Assembly: GCA_964451935.1 (NCBI GenBank)
Contig: CAYVKE010000003.1
Location: 13,135 to 77,134 of the forward strand
Source: CALFXN01 sp964451935
GTDB lineage: Bacteria; Synergistota; Synergistia; Synergistales; Aminobacteriaceae
Length of the DNA stretch: 64,000 nt
Direction: 5' to 3'
This document shows positions 49,935 to 58,423 of the stretch, piece by piece. The position numbers and the translations under genes were made by a program. Below the pieces are notes generated by a model that did no database searches, was not told the origin of the DNA, and saw only the letters and a program-made list of their open reading frames with translations. Numbering within the stretch: the first letter of the stretch is position 1; every line of letters starts with the position of its first letter.

Positions 49935-49972
49935 GCTGTCCGGCGCCTCGAAGGGCCGGACAGCGTCTTTTT
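49935..49972 (+). terminator. Terminator between the response regulator and the ClC gene
   Basis: GCTGTCCGGC pairs with GCCGGACAGC, followed by GTCTTTTT. The ribosome site of the next gene overlaps its end. Confidence 0.85.
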
Positions 49973-49986
49973 GGAGATGACAGCAC

Positions 49987-51594
49987 ATGCCGCGATCCTT
50001 CGATCACGAACACATCCGCTTCTGGACGCACGCCCGGCGCCGCCGCCAGTCGCAGCTCGTTCTCGCGCTGATTGTCGGCCTCGCCGCCGGAGCGGTCGCC
50101 GTGCTGTTCGAGCACGGCCTCGAGTACGCCGAAAACCTGCGCTTCTCGCTGCTCGGTGCGCTCGCCCGAAATCCCCTCCGGTGGTTCATCGTCCCGCTGC
50201 TCTGCGGGATCGCGGGCGCAACCGCCCGGATGATCACGGGCGCGTGGGCGCCCGAAGCCTCCGGGAGCGGCATCCCGCACGTCAAGGGCGTGCTTCTCGG
50301 GCTCAGATCGCTGAAAAAACGCATCATCCCGGTCAAGTTCATCGGAGGCATGCTCGCGATCGGGGCGGGATTCTCGCTCGGACGCGAGGGACCGACCGTT
50401 CAGATGGGGGCCGTCACAGGGCTGGCCGTCTCGCAGCTTCTGAAGACGCCACGCCGGTACCGGCCGCAGCTCGTCGCGGCCGGCACCGGCGCGGGGCTTG
50501 CGGCCGCGTTCAACGCGCCGCTCGCGGGGTTCGTCTTCGTCCTGGAGGAGTTGCAGCGCGAGATGTCGCCCTATACCTACGGAACGGCGCTCGCGGCGAC
50601 GGTCGTCGCGGACGTGGTCACGCGAAGTTTCATGGGACAGCTTCCGTCCTTCCGGATTACGGGAATCTCGATCCCGCCGCTCGGGCACCTGTCGCTCTTC
50701 CTGCTGCTCGGCCTGCTCTGCGGCGTGCTCGGGACGCTGTTCAACAGGGCGCTCCCAGCGGCGATGACCACGATGCAGCGAATCCCCGGCCCCATGTGGG
50801 TCAAGGCGGGGTTCGTCGGCGTCGCGGTCGGCGTCATGGCGCTCGTCTTTCCCTGCGCGACCGGCGGGGGGCAACGCATCGCGGAGATCATCCTTCCGGG
50901 GCGGGCTGACGCGCTTCTTTCCACGGTCCCGTTCGCGACCGGACTGCTGGGATTTCTTGCGCTGCTGCTTGCCGGAAAGTTCCTCCTGACGCTCTTCTCC
51001 TACGCCGCGGGCGTTCCGGGCGGCATCTTCGCGCCGCTGCTCGTGCTCGGATCCGTGGCGGGAGCGCTGTTCGGGGGCGTCGCCGATCTCGTCGTCCCCG
51101 GCCTGCTCGCGCACCCCGAAGCGTTCGGCGTCCTCGGAATGGCCGCGCTCTTCTCGGCGGTCGTCCGCTCCCCGCTCACGGGCGTCGTGCTGATCCTGGA
51201 GATGACGGGCTCCTACGAGCTGCTGTTCGCGCTGATCGTCACGGCGATGACCGCGTATTTCGTCGCGGACTTCCTGGGGACCAAGCCGATCTACGAGGCG
51301 TTGCTCGACCGCGATCTGCGCCGGAGCGATCCGTCGCGGAACGACGACCCCGACGATCCGCTCCTCGTCTCCATGGCGGTCGAACCCTTTTCGACGATGG
51401 AGGGGCGCCGCGTGAAGGATCTTGGACTTCCGAAGGGGTGCCTGCTGATCACGATAACGCGCGCCGGGCGCGAACTCATCCCGGACGGCGGCACAGTCCT
51501 GAAGGGCGGCGACCAGCTCACGATCCTGACGTCGGGGACGTGCCCGATTCCGGATATCCGGTGCAAGGGGCAGTTCGGGGGGGAACTCTCCTGA
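49987..51594 (+). CDS. ClC family chloride channel/exchanger with RCK_C domain
   Basis: A 535-residue protein. The ClC selectivity motifs are GSGIPHVKG, GREGPTVQMGAVTG (with the gating Glu), and the third YAAGVPGGIFAPLLVLGSVAG; the fold repeats through LAAAFNAPLAGFVFVLEE. The last 70 residues (DLGLPKGCLLITITRAGREL, GDQLTILTSG) form an RCK_C (TrkA_C) domain that may bind a nucleotide or ion. The gating Glu suggests proton-coupled exchange. The substrate may be chloride or fluoride; the motifs favour chloride. Confidence 0.93.
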   Translation: MPRSFDHEHIRFWTHARRRRQSQLVLALIVGLAAGAVAVLFEHGLEYAENLRFSLLGALARNPLRWFIVPLLCGIAGATARMITGAWAPEASGSGIPHVKGVLLGLRSLKKRIIPVKFIGGMLAIGAGFSLGREGPTVQMGAVTGLAVSQLLKTPRRYRPQLVAAGTGAGLAAAFNAPLAGFVFVLEELQREMSPYTYGTALAATVVADVVTRSFMGQLPSFRITGISIPPLGHLSLFLLLGLLCGVLGTLFNRALPAAMTTMQRIPGPMWVKAGFVGVAVGVMALVFPCATGGGQRIAEIILPGRADALLSTVPFATGLLGFLALLLAGKFLLTLFSYAAGVPGGIFAPLLVLGSVAGALFGGVADLVVPGLLAHPEAFGVLGMAALFSAVVRSPLTGVVLILEMTGSYELLFALIVTAMTAYFVADFLGTKPIYEALLDRDLRRSDPSRNDDPDDPLLVSMAVEPFSTMEGRRVKDLGLPKGCLLITITRAGRELIPDGGTVLKGGDQLTILTSGTCPIPDIRCKGQFGGELS

Positions 51595-51610
51595 GCCGAG
51601 GGACACAGAC

Positions 51611-51650
51611 GAAGGAGCCGCGACGGAAAGGGTCGCGGCTCCTTCATTTT
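51611..51650. terminator. Bidirectional terminator between convergent clc and fadR-like genes
   Basis: GAAGGAGCCGCGAC pairs perfectly with GTCGCGGCTCCTTC over 14 bp, with ATTTT on the plus side. Confidence 0.85.
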
Positions 51651-52345
51651 CCGGTTTTCGACGCTTCCTTTTTTTCCGCCTCGTATCGCTTCTTCCAGAA
51701 GTAGTTAACGTGGTGGATCATGGCCTCCCACGCCTTCTGGGCGGATTTCGTCCTCATGGCTTCAAGCACCTTCCAGTGCTCGCGCCGGTCTTCATCGGGA
51801 AGGATCGAGTAGTGAAACTTCCGCTGCGCCAGGATCTCGCCGCGCAGCGAATCGAGAAGCTTGAAGAGCAGCTTGTTGCCCGAAATTTCGACGATCGCGT
51901 TGTGAAACGCGTCGTGAATATCGTTGAGCGATTCGCCGCGCTCCTCGCCCTTCAGGATGGATTCGAGCCGGTCGAGATCCTCCGGCGTCGCGCGTTGCGC
52001 GGCCCAGTACGCCGCCTGCCCTTCGAGAAGCTGCCGGATCTCCATGAGTTCCGTGTAGGAGGAGTCGGAGAACATGGAGACCGCGAGCTGCGTTCCGTTC
52101 AGCATCCTGCCGGCGTTTTCGGAAAGGAAGGTCCCCTGCCCCGGATGCGCCTCGATGACCCCCGAATGCGCGAGCGCCTTCAGCACCTCCCGGATGCACG
52201 TCCGGCTGACGCCGAACGTCGCCGCCAGCGCCTGCTCGCCCGGAAGCCTGCTTCCCGGCGCCCAGTGGTTTTCCTTTATGGCGTTGATCATCTGGGCCAT
52301 AACGTCATCATGAAGCGTGGATCTGTTCGCATGTTTCAGCACCAC
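51644..52345 (-). CDS. FadR-subfamily GntR regulator
   Basis: A 233-residue regulator, GTG start with GGGAGG at 8 nt. GntR winged helix: GSRLPGEQALAATFGVSRTC, IREVLKALAHSGVIEAHPGQ, GTFLSE. The FCD ligand domain follows (LMEIRQLLEGQAAYWAAQRA, then the metal-binding HDAFHNAIVEISGN). Such proteins sense carboxylates and control neighbouring catabolic genes; the leftward uxaA/TRAP unit is the obvious target, with a GT-N3-AC site at 62533. Confidence 0.9.
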   Translation of the reverse strand: MVLKHANRSTLHDDVMAQMINAIKENHWAPGSRLPGEQALAATFGVSRTCIREVLKALAHSGVIEAHPGQGTFLSENAGRMLNGTQLAVSMFSDSSYTELMEIRQLLEGQAAYWAAQRATPEDLDRLESILKGEERGESLNDIHDAFHNAIVEISGNKLLFKLLDSLRGEILAQRKFHYSILPDEDRREHWKVLEAMRTKSAQKAWEAMIHHVNYFWKKRYEAEKKEASKTGK

Positions 52346-52605
52346 GTGTGTGACCTCCCGAATAAGGCGGTTCGCCGCGTCTGTCCGTTCCTTCGCGTCG
52401 TCCGAAACGACGTTTCGTGTTCGAGGGGATATATTATACAGTATGACATTCGGATATTGTATCGCGTTTTGGGCTCTTTTGCGCCTATATTCCCAAGCAC
52501 TCTCCGCGCCCCCCTGCGCCGGAAAAAAAGGCCGCCTGCCCCCATCAAGGGACAGACGGCGTTCTCACGAGACGGACGCGCAAAGGGGGATTCGCTCGTA
52601 TCCGT
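52346..52605 (-). other. Intergenic region between the uxaA-type gene and the regulator
   Basis: Contains the uxaA-unit terminator (52523-52560) and a leftward TATAAT (about plus-strand 52435) that may serve the regulator, near GATATTGTATC, a small palindrome. No gene was seen. Confidence 0.45.
52523..52560 (-). terminator. Terminator of the leftward catabolic unit
   Basis: On the minus strand GCCGTCTGTCCC pairs with GGGGCAGGCGGC (12 bp with two U-G pairs), followed by CTTTTTTT. Confidence 0.88.
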
Positions 52606-53793
52606 CTACGAAAGGGGGCATGATTCGCGCTCTTTTCGCGCGGCCTCGCGGGGAACGATATACTCGAAATTCCCGTTGATCTCGGATTTCGTCTCCCGTC
52701 CGCCCGCTATTTCCAACAGCAGTTCGTAGAGCGCCTTTCCCGTTTCCGGGATCGTCGCGCCTTCGATGACGACGCCCGCGTTGAAGTCCGTGATGCTGCC
52801 GAGCTTCCGGAAGGTCTCCGGGTTTCCCGTGAGTTTGAGCGTCGGCATGACCGCGTTTCCCACGGGTGAGCCGCGGCCGGAGCTGAAGGCCGTGACGACC
52901 GCGCCCTGCATGGCGAGGCCGGTCAGGTTGAACGGGTCCGGCCCCTGCGCGCGGTTGTCGATCACCCACAGGCCAGGATGCGGGATGGCCTGGCCGAGCT
53001 TGAGGACGCCCTGCACGGGCGACGTTCCCATCTTCTTGATGTTTCCCATCGACTTTTCGACGAGCGTCGTGATGCCCCCCGCCTTGTTGCCCGGCGTCGG
53101 GTTGACCTCCTCGATCTTCTGGCCGTAGGTTTCGATGTACTCGGCCCGAAGCTCCGAGATCATGTCGAGCACCTGCAATCCGACGTCGTGGCTCACGGCG
53201 CGCGACGCGACGATGTGCTCGCTGCCCGGGAAGCCCGCGACCTCGGACATGAGGACGCTGCCGCCGGCCGCGACGACGAGGTCGGTCATCGCGCCGATGA
53301 CGGGGTTCGCCGAGAGCGCCGTGGTCCAGTCGGACCCGCCGCACTGGACGCCGACGACGAGGTCCGCGACCCGGCACGGGACGCGCTCTTGCGACTCGCA
53401 GAGCGCCTTGAGCTTCCGGACGATGTCGACGCCCTTCCGCTCGGCCTCGGGCGATCCGCCCTCGCGCTGGATCAGGATGGCCTCGACGGGTTTTCCCGTC
53501 TCCGCTATCGCTTTCCGGACATCTTCGATGTTCGTCTGTTCGCAGCCCAGGCCGACGAGCAGCACGCCGCCGACGTTGGGGTTCCGTCCCGCCGATATGA
53601 GCGCGAGGCGTGTCCGCAGATGGTCGTGTTCGAATTCGCAGCACCCCTGCTCGTGGACGATCGGGATTGTTCCGGTCGCTCGGGCGATGTGTTCCGTGAC
53701 GGTATTGGAGCACGACACCATCGAGATCACGAGGACGTAGTTGCGGATCCCGACTCTTCCGTCGGGACGTCTGTAGGCTCTGATTTCCGTCAT
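52606..53793 (-). CDS. UxaA-family hydro-lyase, large part (altronate dehydratase-like)
   Basis: A 395-residue protein starting MTEIRAYRRPDGRVGIRNYV, the hallmark opening of the UxaA C-terminal part. Cys ligands for the Fe-S/metal centre are seen in VISMVSCSNTV, EQGCCEFEHDH and LVGLGCEQ, and VQCGGSDWTTALSANPVIGA is the active-site loop. The start after GAAGAGGGG was preferred. The N-terminal SAF part is the separate gene just upstream. The substrate is a sugar acid or other hydroxy acid not defined by sequence. Confidence 0.9.
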   Translation of the reverse strand: MTEIRAYRRPDGRVGIRNYVLVISMVSCSNTVTEHIARATGTIPIVHEQGCCEFEHDHLRTRLALISAGRNPNVGGVLLVGLGCEQTNIEDVRKAIAETGKPVEAILIQREGGSPEAERKGVDIVRKLKALCESQERVPCRVADLVVGVQCGGSDWTTALSANPVIGAMTDLVVAAGGSVLMSEVAGFPGSEHIVASRAVSHDVGLQVLDMISELRAEYIETYGQKIEEVNPTPGNKAGGITTLVEKSMGNIKKMGTSPVQGVLKLGQAIPHPGLWVIDNRAQGPDPFNLTGLAMQGAVVTAFSSGRGSPVGNAVMPTLKLTGNPETFRKLGSITDFNAGVVIEGATIPETGKALYELLLEIAGGRETKSEINGNFEYIVPREAARKERESCPLS

Positions 53794-53798
53794 GGAGA

Positions 53799-54104
53799 TC
53801 ATCCCCTCTTCGCCCGGAACGCGCGCTCGTATTCGTTGCAGAGGCGGTTCGTGATGTCTTCTATGTTGTGCGAGTGGACGTGTTCGCCCGGTTCGATATC
53901 GCACGAGGCGAGGCCTATCGTGACGGCGTATTTCACGATTTCGCCCCCGCGAGGGATCAGGACGAGCGCGAGTTTGTGCCCGAGCGGAATAGCGCCCTTC
54001 ACGACGACATTCATCCCCGAACAGTCGAGCAAATCGCCCGCGACCGTATCTTGCGCGACAACCGCGACGTTGTCTTCCGGTTCGATCCGGATAGCTTTTT
54101 TCAT
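53799..54104 (-). CDS. UxaA-family N-terminal (SAF) subunit
   Basis: From MKKAIRIEPEDNVAVVAQDT the product is 101 residues, the SAF domain that forms the N-terminal part of altronate-type dehydratases: IPLGHKLALVLIPRGGEIVK and a final IEPGEHVHSHNIED. A Met five codons upstream is an alternative start. It ends 5 bp before the large-part gene, so the two chains make one enzyme. Confidence 0.85.
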   Translation of the reverse strand: MKKAIRIEPEDNVAVVAQDTVAGDLLDCSGMNVVVKGAIPLGHKLALVLIPRGGEIVKYAVTIGLASCDIEPGEHVHSHNIEDITNRLCNEYERAFRAKRG

Positions 54105-54145
54105 CGCTTTCTTCTCCATTTCTCGGTATTCTCCGGTGCGGGATG

Positions 54146-55231
54146 CTACTCCTGCATCAGTTGTCCGATATCGCGGATCGACTTGCCCTCGAGCCCCATT
54201 TTCGCGAGGGTCTGCCCCGTTTCGAAGTAGTTCTCGCCGACCAGAAGGCCGCACAGCTCGACGACCGAGCGCATGATCGGCGTCGCGACGCCCGCGAGCT
54301 TTCCGAGTTCCACGAGGGGGACCATCGAGAACGGGGTGTCTTCTGTGAGGAAGCGATGATTGAGCGTCTTCGGCGCGTCCGGTTTCGTTCCGCCGAAGGC
54401 GGGGTTCGCGAGGATGACCGAATGGAGGTCGTCGCCCGTCACCTTGTACTGCGTGCGGATCGTGTCGACGGTGCTCGCGAGGTCGAGTCCGAAGGCTTTC
54501 GCGATCGCGAGACGCTCCCGGTCGACGGCCTCCATGGCGCGGCAGATGCAGGGCGGCATGCCGTCGAAGTAGAAGCGGAAGTCTCCCTTCGTCCCTTCTA
54601 TCCGGCCCGCGTTCATGAGCATCGGGATGCAGTGGACGACCATGTTCGTGTTGGCCATGCTCGTCTGAAGGACGTTCGCGCCCCGTTTGTACGAGGTGCA
54701 GAACGCGCCCTTCATGACGGCGTCGACGCGGTCATAGTCGCCGTTTGGAAGCACCGCGAGCGTGACGGGGTTCTTGACGCCCCGGACGTTGACGCGGCCC
54801 GGTTCGACGGCCGCGCAGGCGTAGGGCAGGTTGTCCGTCTCTCCGACGAGGACGTTTTTCCCGAGCTTCCGGAACGCGTCCTTGAGTCCGAACGTTCCGT
54901 AGTTTCCGGGCGAAAGCACGAGGACCTGACCGTCCTCGAAGTGCGGCAGCGCGAGGTCGAAGAACGCCTTCTGAGCGAACGACGGCGCCGTGAAGTAGAC
55001 GATCTCGGCGCCCTTGAGCGCTTCGGCCGCATCCGTCGTCGCGCGCGCGAGCTTCCCTGCGCCGACGATCTTGTTTTCCAGTTCTATGGTATCGCCCTTT
55101 GCGTGGATGGCCTCGACTGTGGCCGCGAACTTCGGGTGTTCGTAGAGCGTGACGGCATGTCCGCGGAGCGCGAGGTCTCCGGCGAGCGCCTGGCCGCCGT
55201 TGCCCGCACTCATGACGGTGATCTTTTTCAT
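54146..55231 (-). CDS. Octopine/nopaline dehydrogenase family protein
   Basis: A 361-residue NAD(P)-binding oxidoreductase. The Rossmann start is MKKITVMSAGNGGQALAGDL; later EIVYFTAPSFAQKAFFDLAL, GETDNLPYACA and MVVHCIPMLMNAGRIEGTKG typify the opine dehydrogenase fold, with a C-terminal helical domain. It could oxidise an opine or a related N-(carboxyalkyl) amino acid. In this unit it would act on whatever the TRAP system brings in. Confidence 0.88.
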   Translation of the reverse strand: MKKITVMSAGNGGQALAGDLALRGHAVTLYEHPKFAATVEAIHAKGDTIELENKIVGAGKLARATTDAAEALKGAEIVYFTAPSFAQKAFFDLALPHFEDGQVLVLSPGNYGTFGLKDAFRKLGKNVLVGETDNLPYACAAVEPGRVNVRGVKNPVTLAVLPNGDYDRVDAVMKGAFCTSYKRGANVLQTSMANTNMVVHCIPMLMNAGRIEGTKGDFRFYFDGMPPCICRAMEAVDRERLAIAKAFGLDLASTVDTIRTQYKVTGDDLHSVILANPAFGGTKPDAPKTLNHRFLTEDTPFSMVPLVELGKLAGVATPIMRSVVELCGLLVGENYFETGQTLAKMGLEGKSIRDIGQLMQE

Positions 55232-55280
55232 ACGGCTTCCCCTTCTTTCAGTGAACGCGTTTGGGATGCGAAAATCAGGG

Positions 55281-55325
55281 TGTGGCGCGCCGGGGGGAGA
55301 CGGTTCTCCTTCCCGGCGCGCGATG
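55281..55325 (-). terminator. Strong hairpin between the TRAP binding-protein gene and the next gene
   Basis: GCGCGCCGGG pairs with CCCGGCGCGC on the minus strand with further inner pairing. It has no T tract; it may protect the highly expressed binding-protein mRNA or partly terminate. Confidence 0.55.
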
Positions 55326-55328
55326 CGG

Positions 55329-56345
55329 CTATTGAAGGACGAACGTGGATACGATCTCCTGATACGCCTTGTCGCCGATGACTTTCTTGAACTCGCCCCA
55401 GGTCGCCTCGCGGCCGATCTTCGCGAACTCCTTGAGCTTTTCGTCGGTCGGCCGGTAGACCTTCGTGCCGGCCTTCTCCATCAGATCTTCGTACTTCCGC
55501 TGGTCGGTCACGGCCTGGATCCAGCGCCGTTCTTCAAGCTCCTTGGCCTTCTTGTTGAGGAGATTGCGGTCGGCTTCGGAAAGAGAGTTATAGAGTTCGA
55601 GGTTGATCGTGAACGGCCAGCATTCGAAGTGCGTGTTGGCCGCGATGTAGCTCTTCATGAGATCCTGGAACTGCATGTGATAGCTCTCCGCGCCGCCGCC
55701 GAAGATGCCGTCGACGATTCCCGTCTGGGCCGCGGTGAAGAACTCGGAGAACGGGAGCGGCGTCGCCTGGTATCCGAACGTGTTCGCGAGCGTTTCCCAC
55801 GTCTTCATCGTGGGCACGCGGACCTTGAGGTTCTTGGGCGTCGTCGGGTCCAGCGCCTTGTCGCCGGGATCCTTCAGCAGGCCGATGCCGCCGAAGTAGA
55901 CGGGCCAGTAGGCCAGAACCTTGATGTTCTGCTTTTCGTAGAGCTTCGCGACGTAATTGCCGAACGGCGTGCCGGAAGCATAGTTCTTCTTCGCGAGTTC
56001 GTAGGTCGGCACGACGTACTGGAGCGTGAACGCAAGCAGTTTCTTGTCGACGTTCGTCGCGGCGGACATGACGCCCATCTCGACGGAGCCGATGCCGATG
56101 CGTTCCTGGACGACCGTATAGTCGCCGAGCTGGCTCGAACCGTAGATCTTGATATCGATCCGGCCGTTCGTCTCCTTGCGGATTTCGTCGGCGAACCGGG
56201 TGATCTCCTTATCGATCTCGGAGTTGGCGGGACGGATATGGGCGACCTTCCACGAATAGGACTTGTCGGCCGCGACGGCGCTTCCGGCAAGGAACGCGAA
56301 ACTGACGACGAGAGCCAGTGCTAACAGAGCTGCGCACTTCTTCAC
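55329..56345 (-). CDS. dctP: TRAP transporter substrate-binding protein
   Basis: A 338-residue exported binding protein with signal peptide (ALLALALVVSFAFLAGSAVA). DctP motifs: WKVAHIRPANSEIDKEITRF, NGRIDIKIYGSSQLGDYT, the LKVRVPTMKTWETLANTFG carboxylate-binding Arg, and AAQTGIVDGIFGGGAES. Closest in pattern to sialic-acid/keto-acid DctP proteins, ligand unknown. It is encoded downstream of dctQ and dctM. Confidence 0.92.
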   Translation of the reverse strand: MKKCAALLALALVVSFAFLAGSAVAADKSYSWKVAHIRPANSEIDKEITRFADEIRKETNGRIDIKIYGSSQLGDYTVVQERIGIGSVEMGVMSAATNVDKKLLAFTLQYVVPTYELAKKNYASGTPFGNYVAKLYEKQNIKVLAYWPVYFGGIGLLKDPGDKALDPTTPKNLKVRVPTMKTWETLANTFGYQATPLPFSEFFTAAQTGIVDGIFGGGAESYHMQFQDLMKSYIAANTHFECWPFTINLELYNSLSEADRNLLNKKAKELEERRWIQAVTDQRKYEDLMEKAGTKVYRPTDEKLKEFAKIGREATWGEFKKVIGDKAYQEIVSTFVLQ

Positions 56346-56486
56346 ACGAGACCCCTCCTTGAATTGAACTCAGGTTTGCCATTGATTCCCATGTTTCAGA
56401 TGCACTGCGCCGATGACAACGAACAAAAAACCCGGGTTATACGACGGCCGCATGCACCTCCTTTCCGATCCGGACGTGCGTCGCTT

Positions 56487-57785
56487 CTAAAGGAATCCCA
56501 TCATTCTCGGAAGCGTCAGCGAGAGCGCCGGCCAATAGGTGGTCAGCAACATGACGGGCACGTATGCAAGCAGGAAGATGCCGAGAGGAGGCAGGATGTC
56601 CATGAACTCGACCTTGCCGATGCGCATCCCGAGGTAGAGCAGGCTCGCATAGGGCGGCGTCAGGCTTCCGACCGCGAGGTTCACGCAGAAGATGGACGCG
56701 TAGTGAATCGGGTGCACTCCGATCGCCTGCGCGAGCGGCATGAGCAACGGCGCGATCAGGATGATTCCGGTCACGTCGTTGACGATCATTCCGACGAAGA
56801 GCAGCAGCAGGTTGATCAGGAGAAGGATCACGATTTTGCTCGACGTGATGCTGAAGACCGCCTTCACGATGAGCTGCGGAATCTGGAGCATGACGTAGGT
56901 CTGGCTCAACATCATGCTGCACATGATCATGATCATGATGGATCCCGTCGCGACCGCGGAGCTTTGGGTCGCGGCGAGGAAGTTCCTGCGATCCAGGCCC
57001 TTGTAGACCAGGAATCCGACCGGAATCGAATAGAGAACGGCCGCCGAGGCGGCTTCCGTCGGGGTCATGACGCCCGCGTAAATGCCGCCGAGGATGAGGA
57101 CCGGCATGAAAAGGGCCGGAAGCGCCTTCCACCCCTTCGTCACGATCTGCCGGCGTTTTTCCTGCTTCGTGATCGCGGGAGTCAGCACGAGGGGGAACTT
57201 TCTGGCGCAGTACACGTTGACGGCGCAGAAGATGGCGGTCGTCAGGAGGCCGGGGCCCACGGTCGACAGGAAGCACGCGAGAACGCTCGTTCCCGTAACC
57301 CAGCCGAAGATGATCAGCGGCGTGCTCGGCGGGATCAGGACGCCCAGGATCGACGAGCAGGTCACGAGCGCGGTCGCGAACGGCCGGGGATATCCGCGCT
57401 TGACCATTTCGGGGATCAGCATGTTCCCCGTCGCGGCGACGCCCGTGAAGGCGCTGCCGGAAATCGCGCCGATCAGCGCGCACGTGACGGTCGCGACGAT
57501 TCCGAGTCCTCCCCGGACGCGTCCGACGAAGACGTCGACGAACTCGAGAAGGTACTTCGCGATGCCGCTGTCGCTCATGAGCGACCCGGCGTATATGAAC
57601 AGCGGGATGCACAGCAGCGCGGGGCTCAGGATCTGCTGGAGACCCCAGAGCATCATGCCCTTCATCGTGACGCCGCCCGCGATGCTCATGTAGAGAAGGG
57701 CTCCGCTGAAACAGAACGCGAGGGGAATGCCCAGCGAAAGCAATCCCATCAGGACGACGAGAGAAATGATGGATACGGTCACCAT
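56487..57785 (-). CDS. dctM: TRAP transporter large permease
   Basis: A 432-residue, about 12-helix sodium-coupled permease. Motifs: LSLGIPLAFCFSGALLYMSI, CIPLFIYAGSLMSDSGIAKY, GAISGSAFTGVAATGNMLIP, LIPPSTPLIIFGWVTGTSVL, LFVGMIVNDVTGIILIAPLL. It ends 141 bp before dctP and starts 1 bp after dctQ. Confidence 0.94.
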   Translation of the reverse strand: MVTVSIISLVVLMGLLSLGIPLAFCFSGALLYMSIAGGVTMKGMMLWGLQQILSPALLCIPLFIYAGSLMSDSGIAKYLLEFVDVFVGRVRGGLGIVATVTCALIGAISGSAFTGVAATGNMLIPEMVKRGYPRPFATALVTCSSILGVLIPPSTPLIIFGWVTGTSVLACFLSTVGPGLLTTAIFCAVNVYCARKFPLVLTPAITKQEKRRQIVTKGWKALPALFMPVLILGGIYAGVMTPTEAASAAVLYSIPVGFLVYKGLDRRNFLAATQSSAVATGSIMIMIMCSMMLSQTYVMLQIPQLIVKAVFSITSSKIVILLLINLLLLFVGMIVNDVTGIILIAPLLMPLAQAIGVHPIHYASIFCVNLAVGSLTPPYASLLYLGMRIGKVEFMDILPPLGIFLLAYVPVMLLTTYWPALSLTLPRMMGFL

Positions 57786-57786
57786 T

Positions 57787-58329
57787 TTATATTTTCTCCT
57801 CTCCGGAGAGTACGCCCACGTCCGGCGATGTGGTCAGGAAGAGGTGCATGTAGTCGATGAACTCAACGACCGTGTAGAGCAGCATCAGTCCGAAGCAGAC
57901 GAAGAGCGAGGCGTCCATGTAGATTGTGGGAATGAAGAGCGTGTCGCTGAGCTTTTCCACGCGCAGGGAGTATTTTAGAAGATCGTACCCCCACCAGGTC
58001 AGCCAGCAGAGGACTCCCGTCCCGAGGATCGCCGCGATTGCGCGAAGGAGACAGACGGACTTTTTTCTGTGAAAGAAGATCTCGAGGACGCGCGCGATGA
58101 GCTGATTCTGCTCGGACGAGGCCTTGGCCGCCGCGAACAGGTAGAGCCATGTCGTCGGGAAGTAGCACAGCTCTTCGATGCCCATCAGCGGAGACCGGAA
58201 AACGTACCGCAGAACGACCTGTCCGAAGACGAGCAGGGAGATCGCGAGGATATTCGCGATGATGAACCAGTCGAGAAGCGTGTCGAGCGGCGCGAGCATC
58301 CGACGTAACGCAAGTTGCCTTTCTGCCAT
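57787..58329 (-). CDS. dctQ: TRAP transporter small permease
   Basis: A 180-residue, four-helix protein. LLDWFIIANILAISLLVFGQ, VVLRYVFRSPLMGIEELCYF, then RAIAAILGTGVLCWLTWWGY match DctQ. It pairs with DctM directly downstream. Confidence 0.9.
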   Translation of the reverse strand: MAERQLALRRMLAPLDTLLDWFIIANILAISLLVFGQVVLRYVFRSPLMGIEELCYFPTTWLYLFAAAKASSEQNQLIARVLEIFFHRKKSVCLLRAIAAILGTGVLCWLTWWGYDLLKYSLRVEKLSDTLFIPTIYMDASLFVCFGLMLLYTVVEFIDYMHLFLTTSPDVGVLSGEEKI

Positions 58330-58423
58330 AGTGAATTCACCCTTTCGGTCCGGAGGTAATGTCCGGAGAGTATCTCCAGAAAAGCGGAGGGGGGTCGCCC
58401 CGGAAGATGGGGGCGAAGCCGGA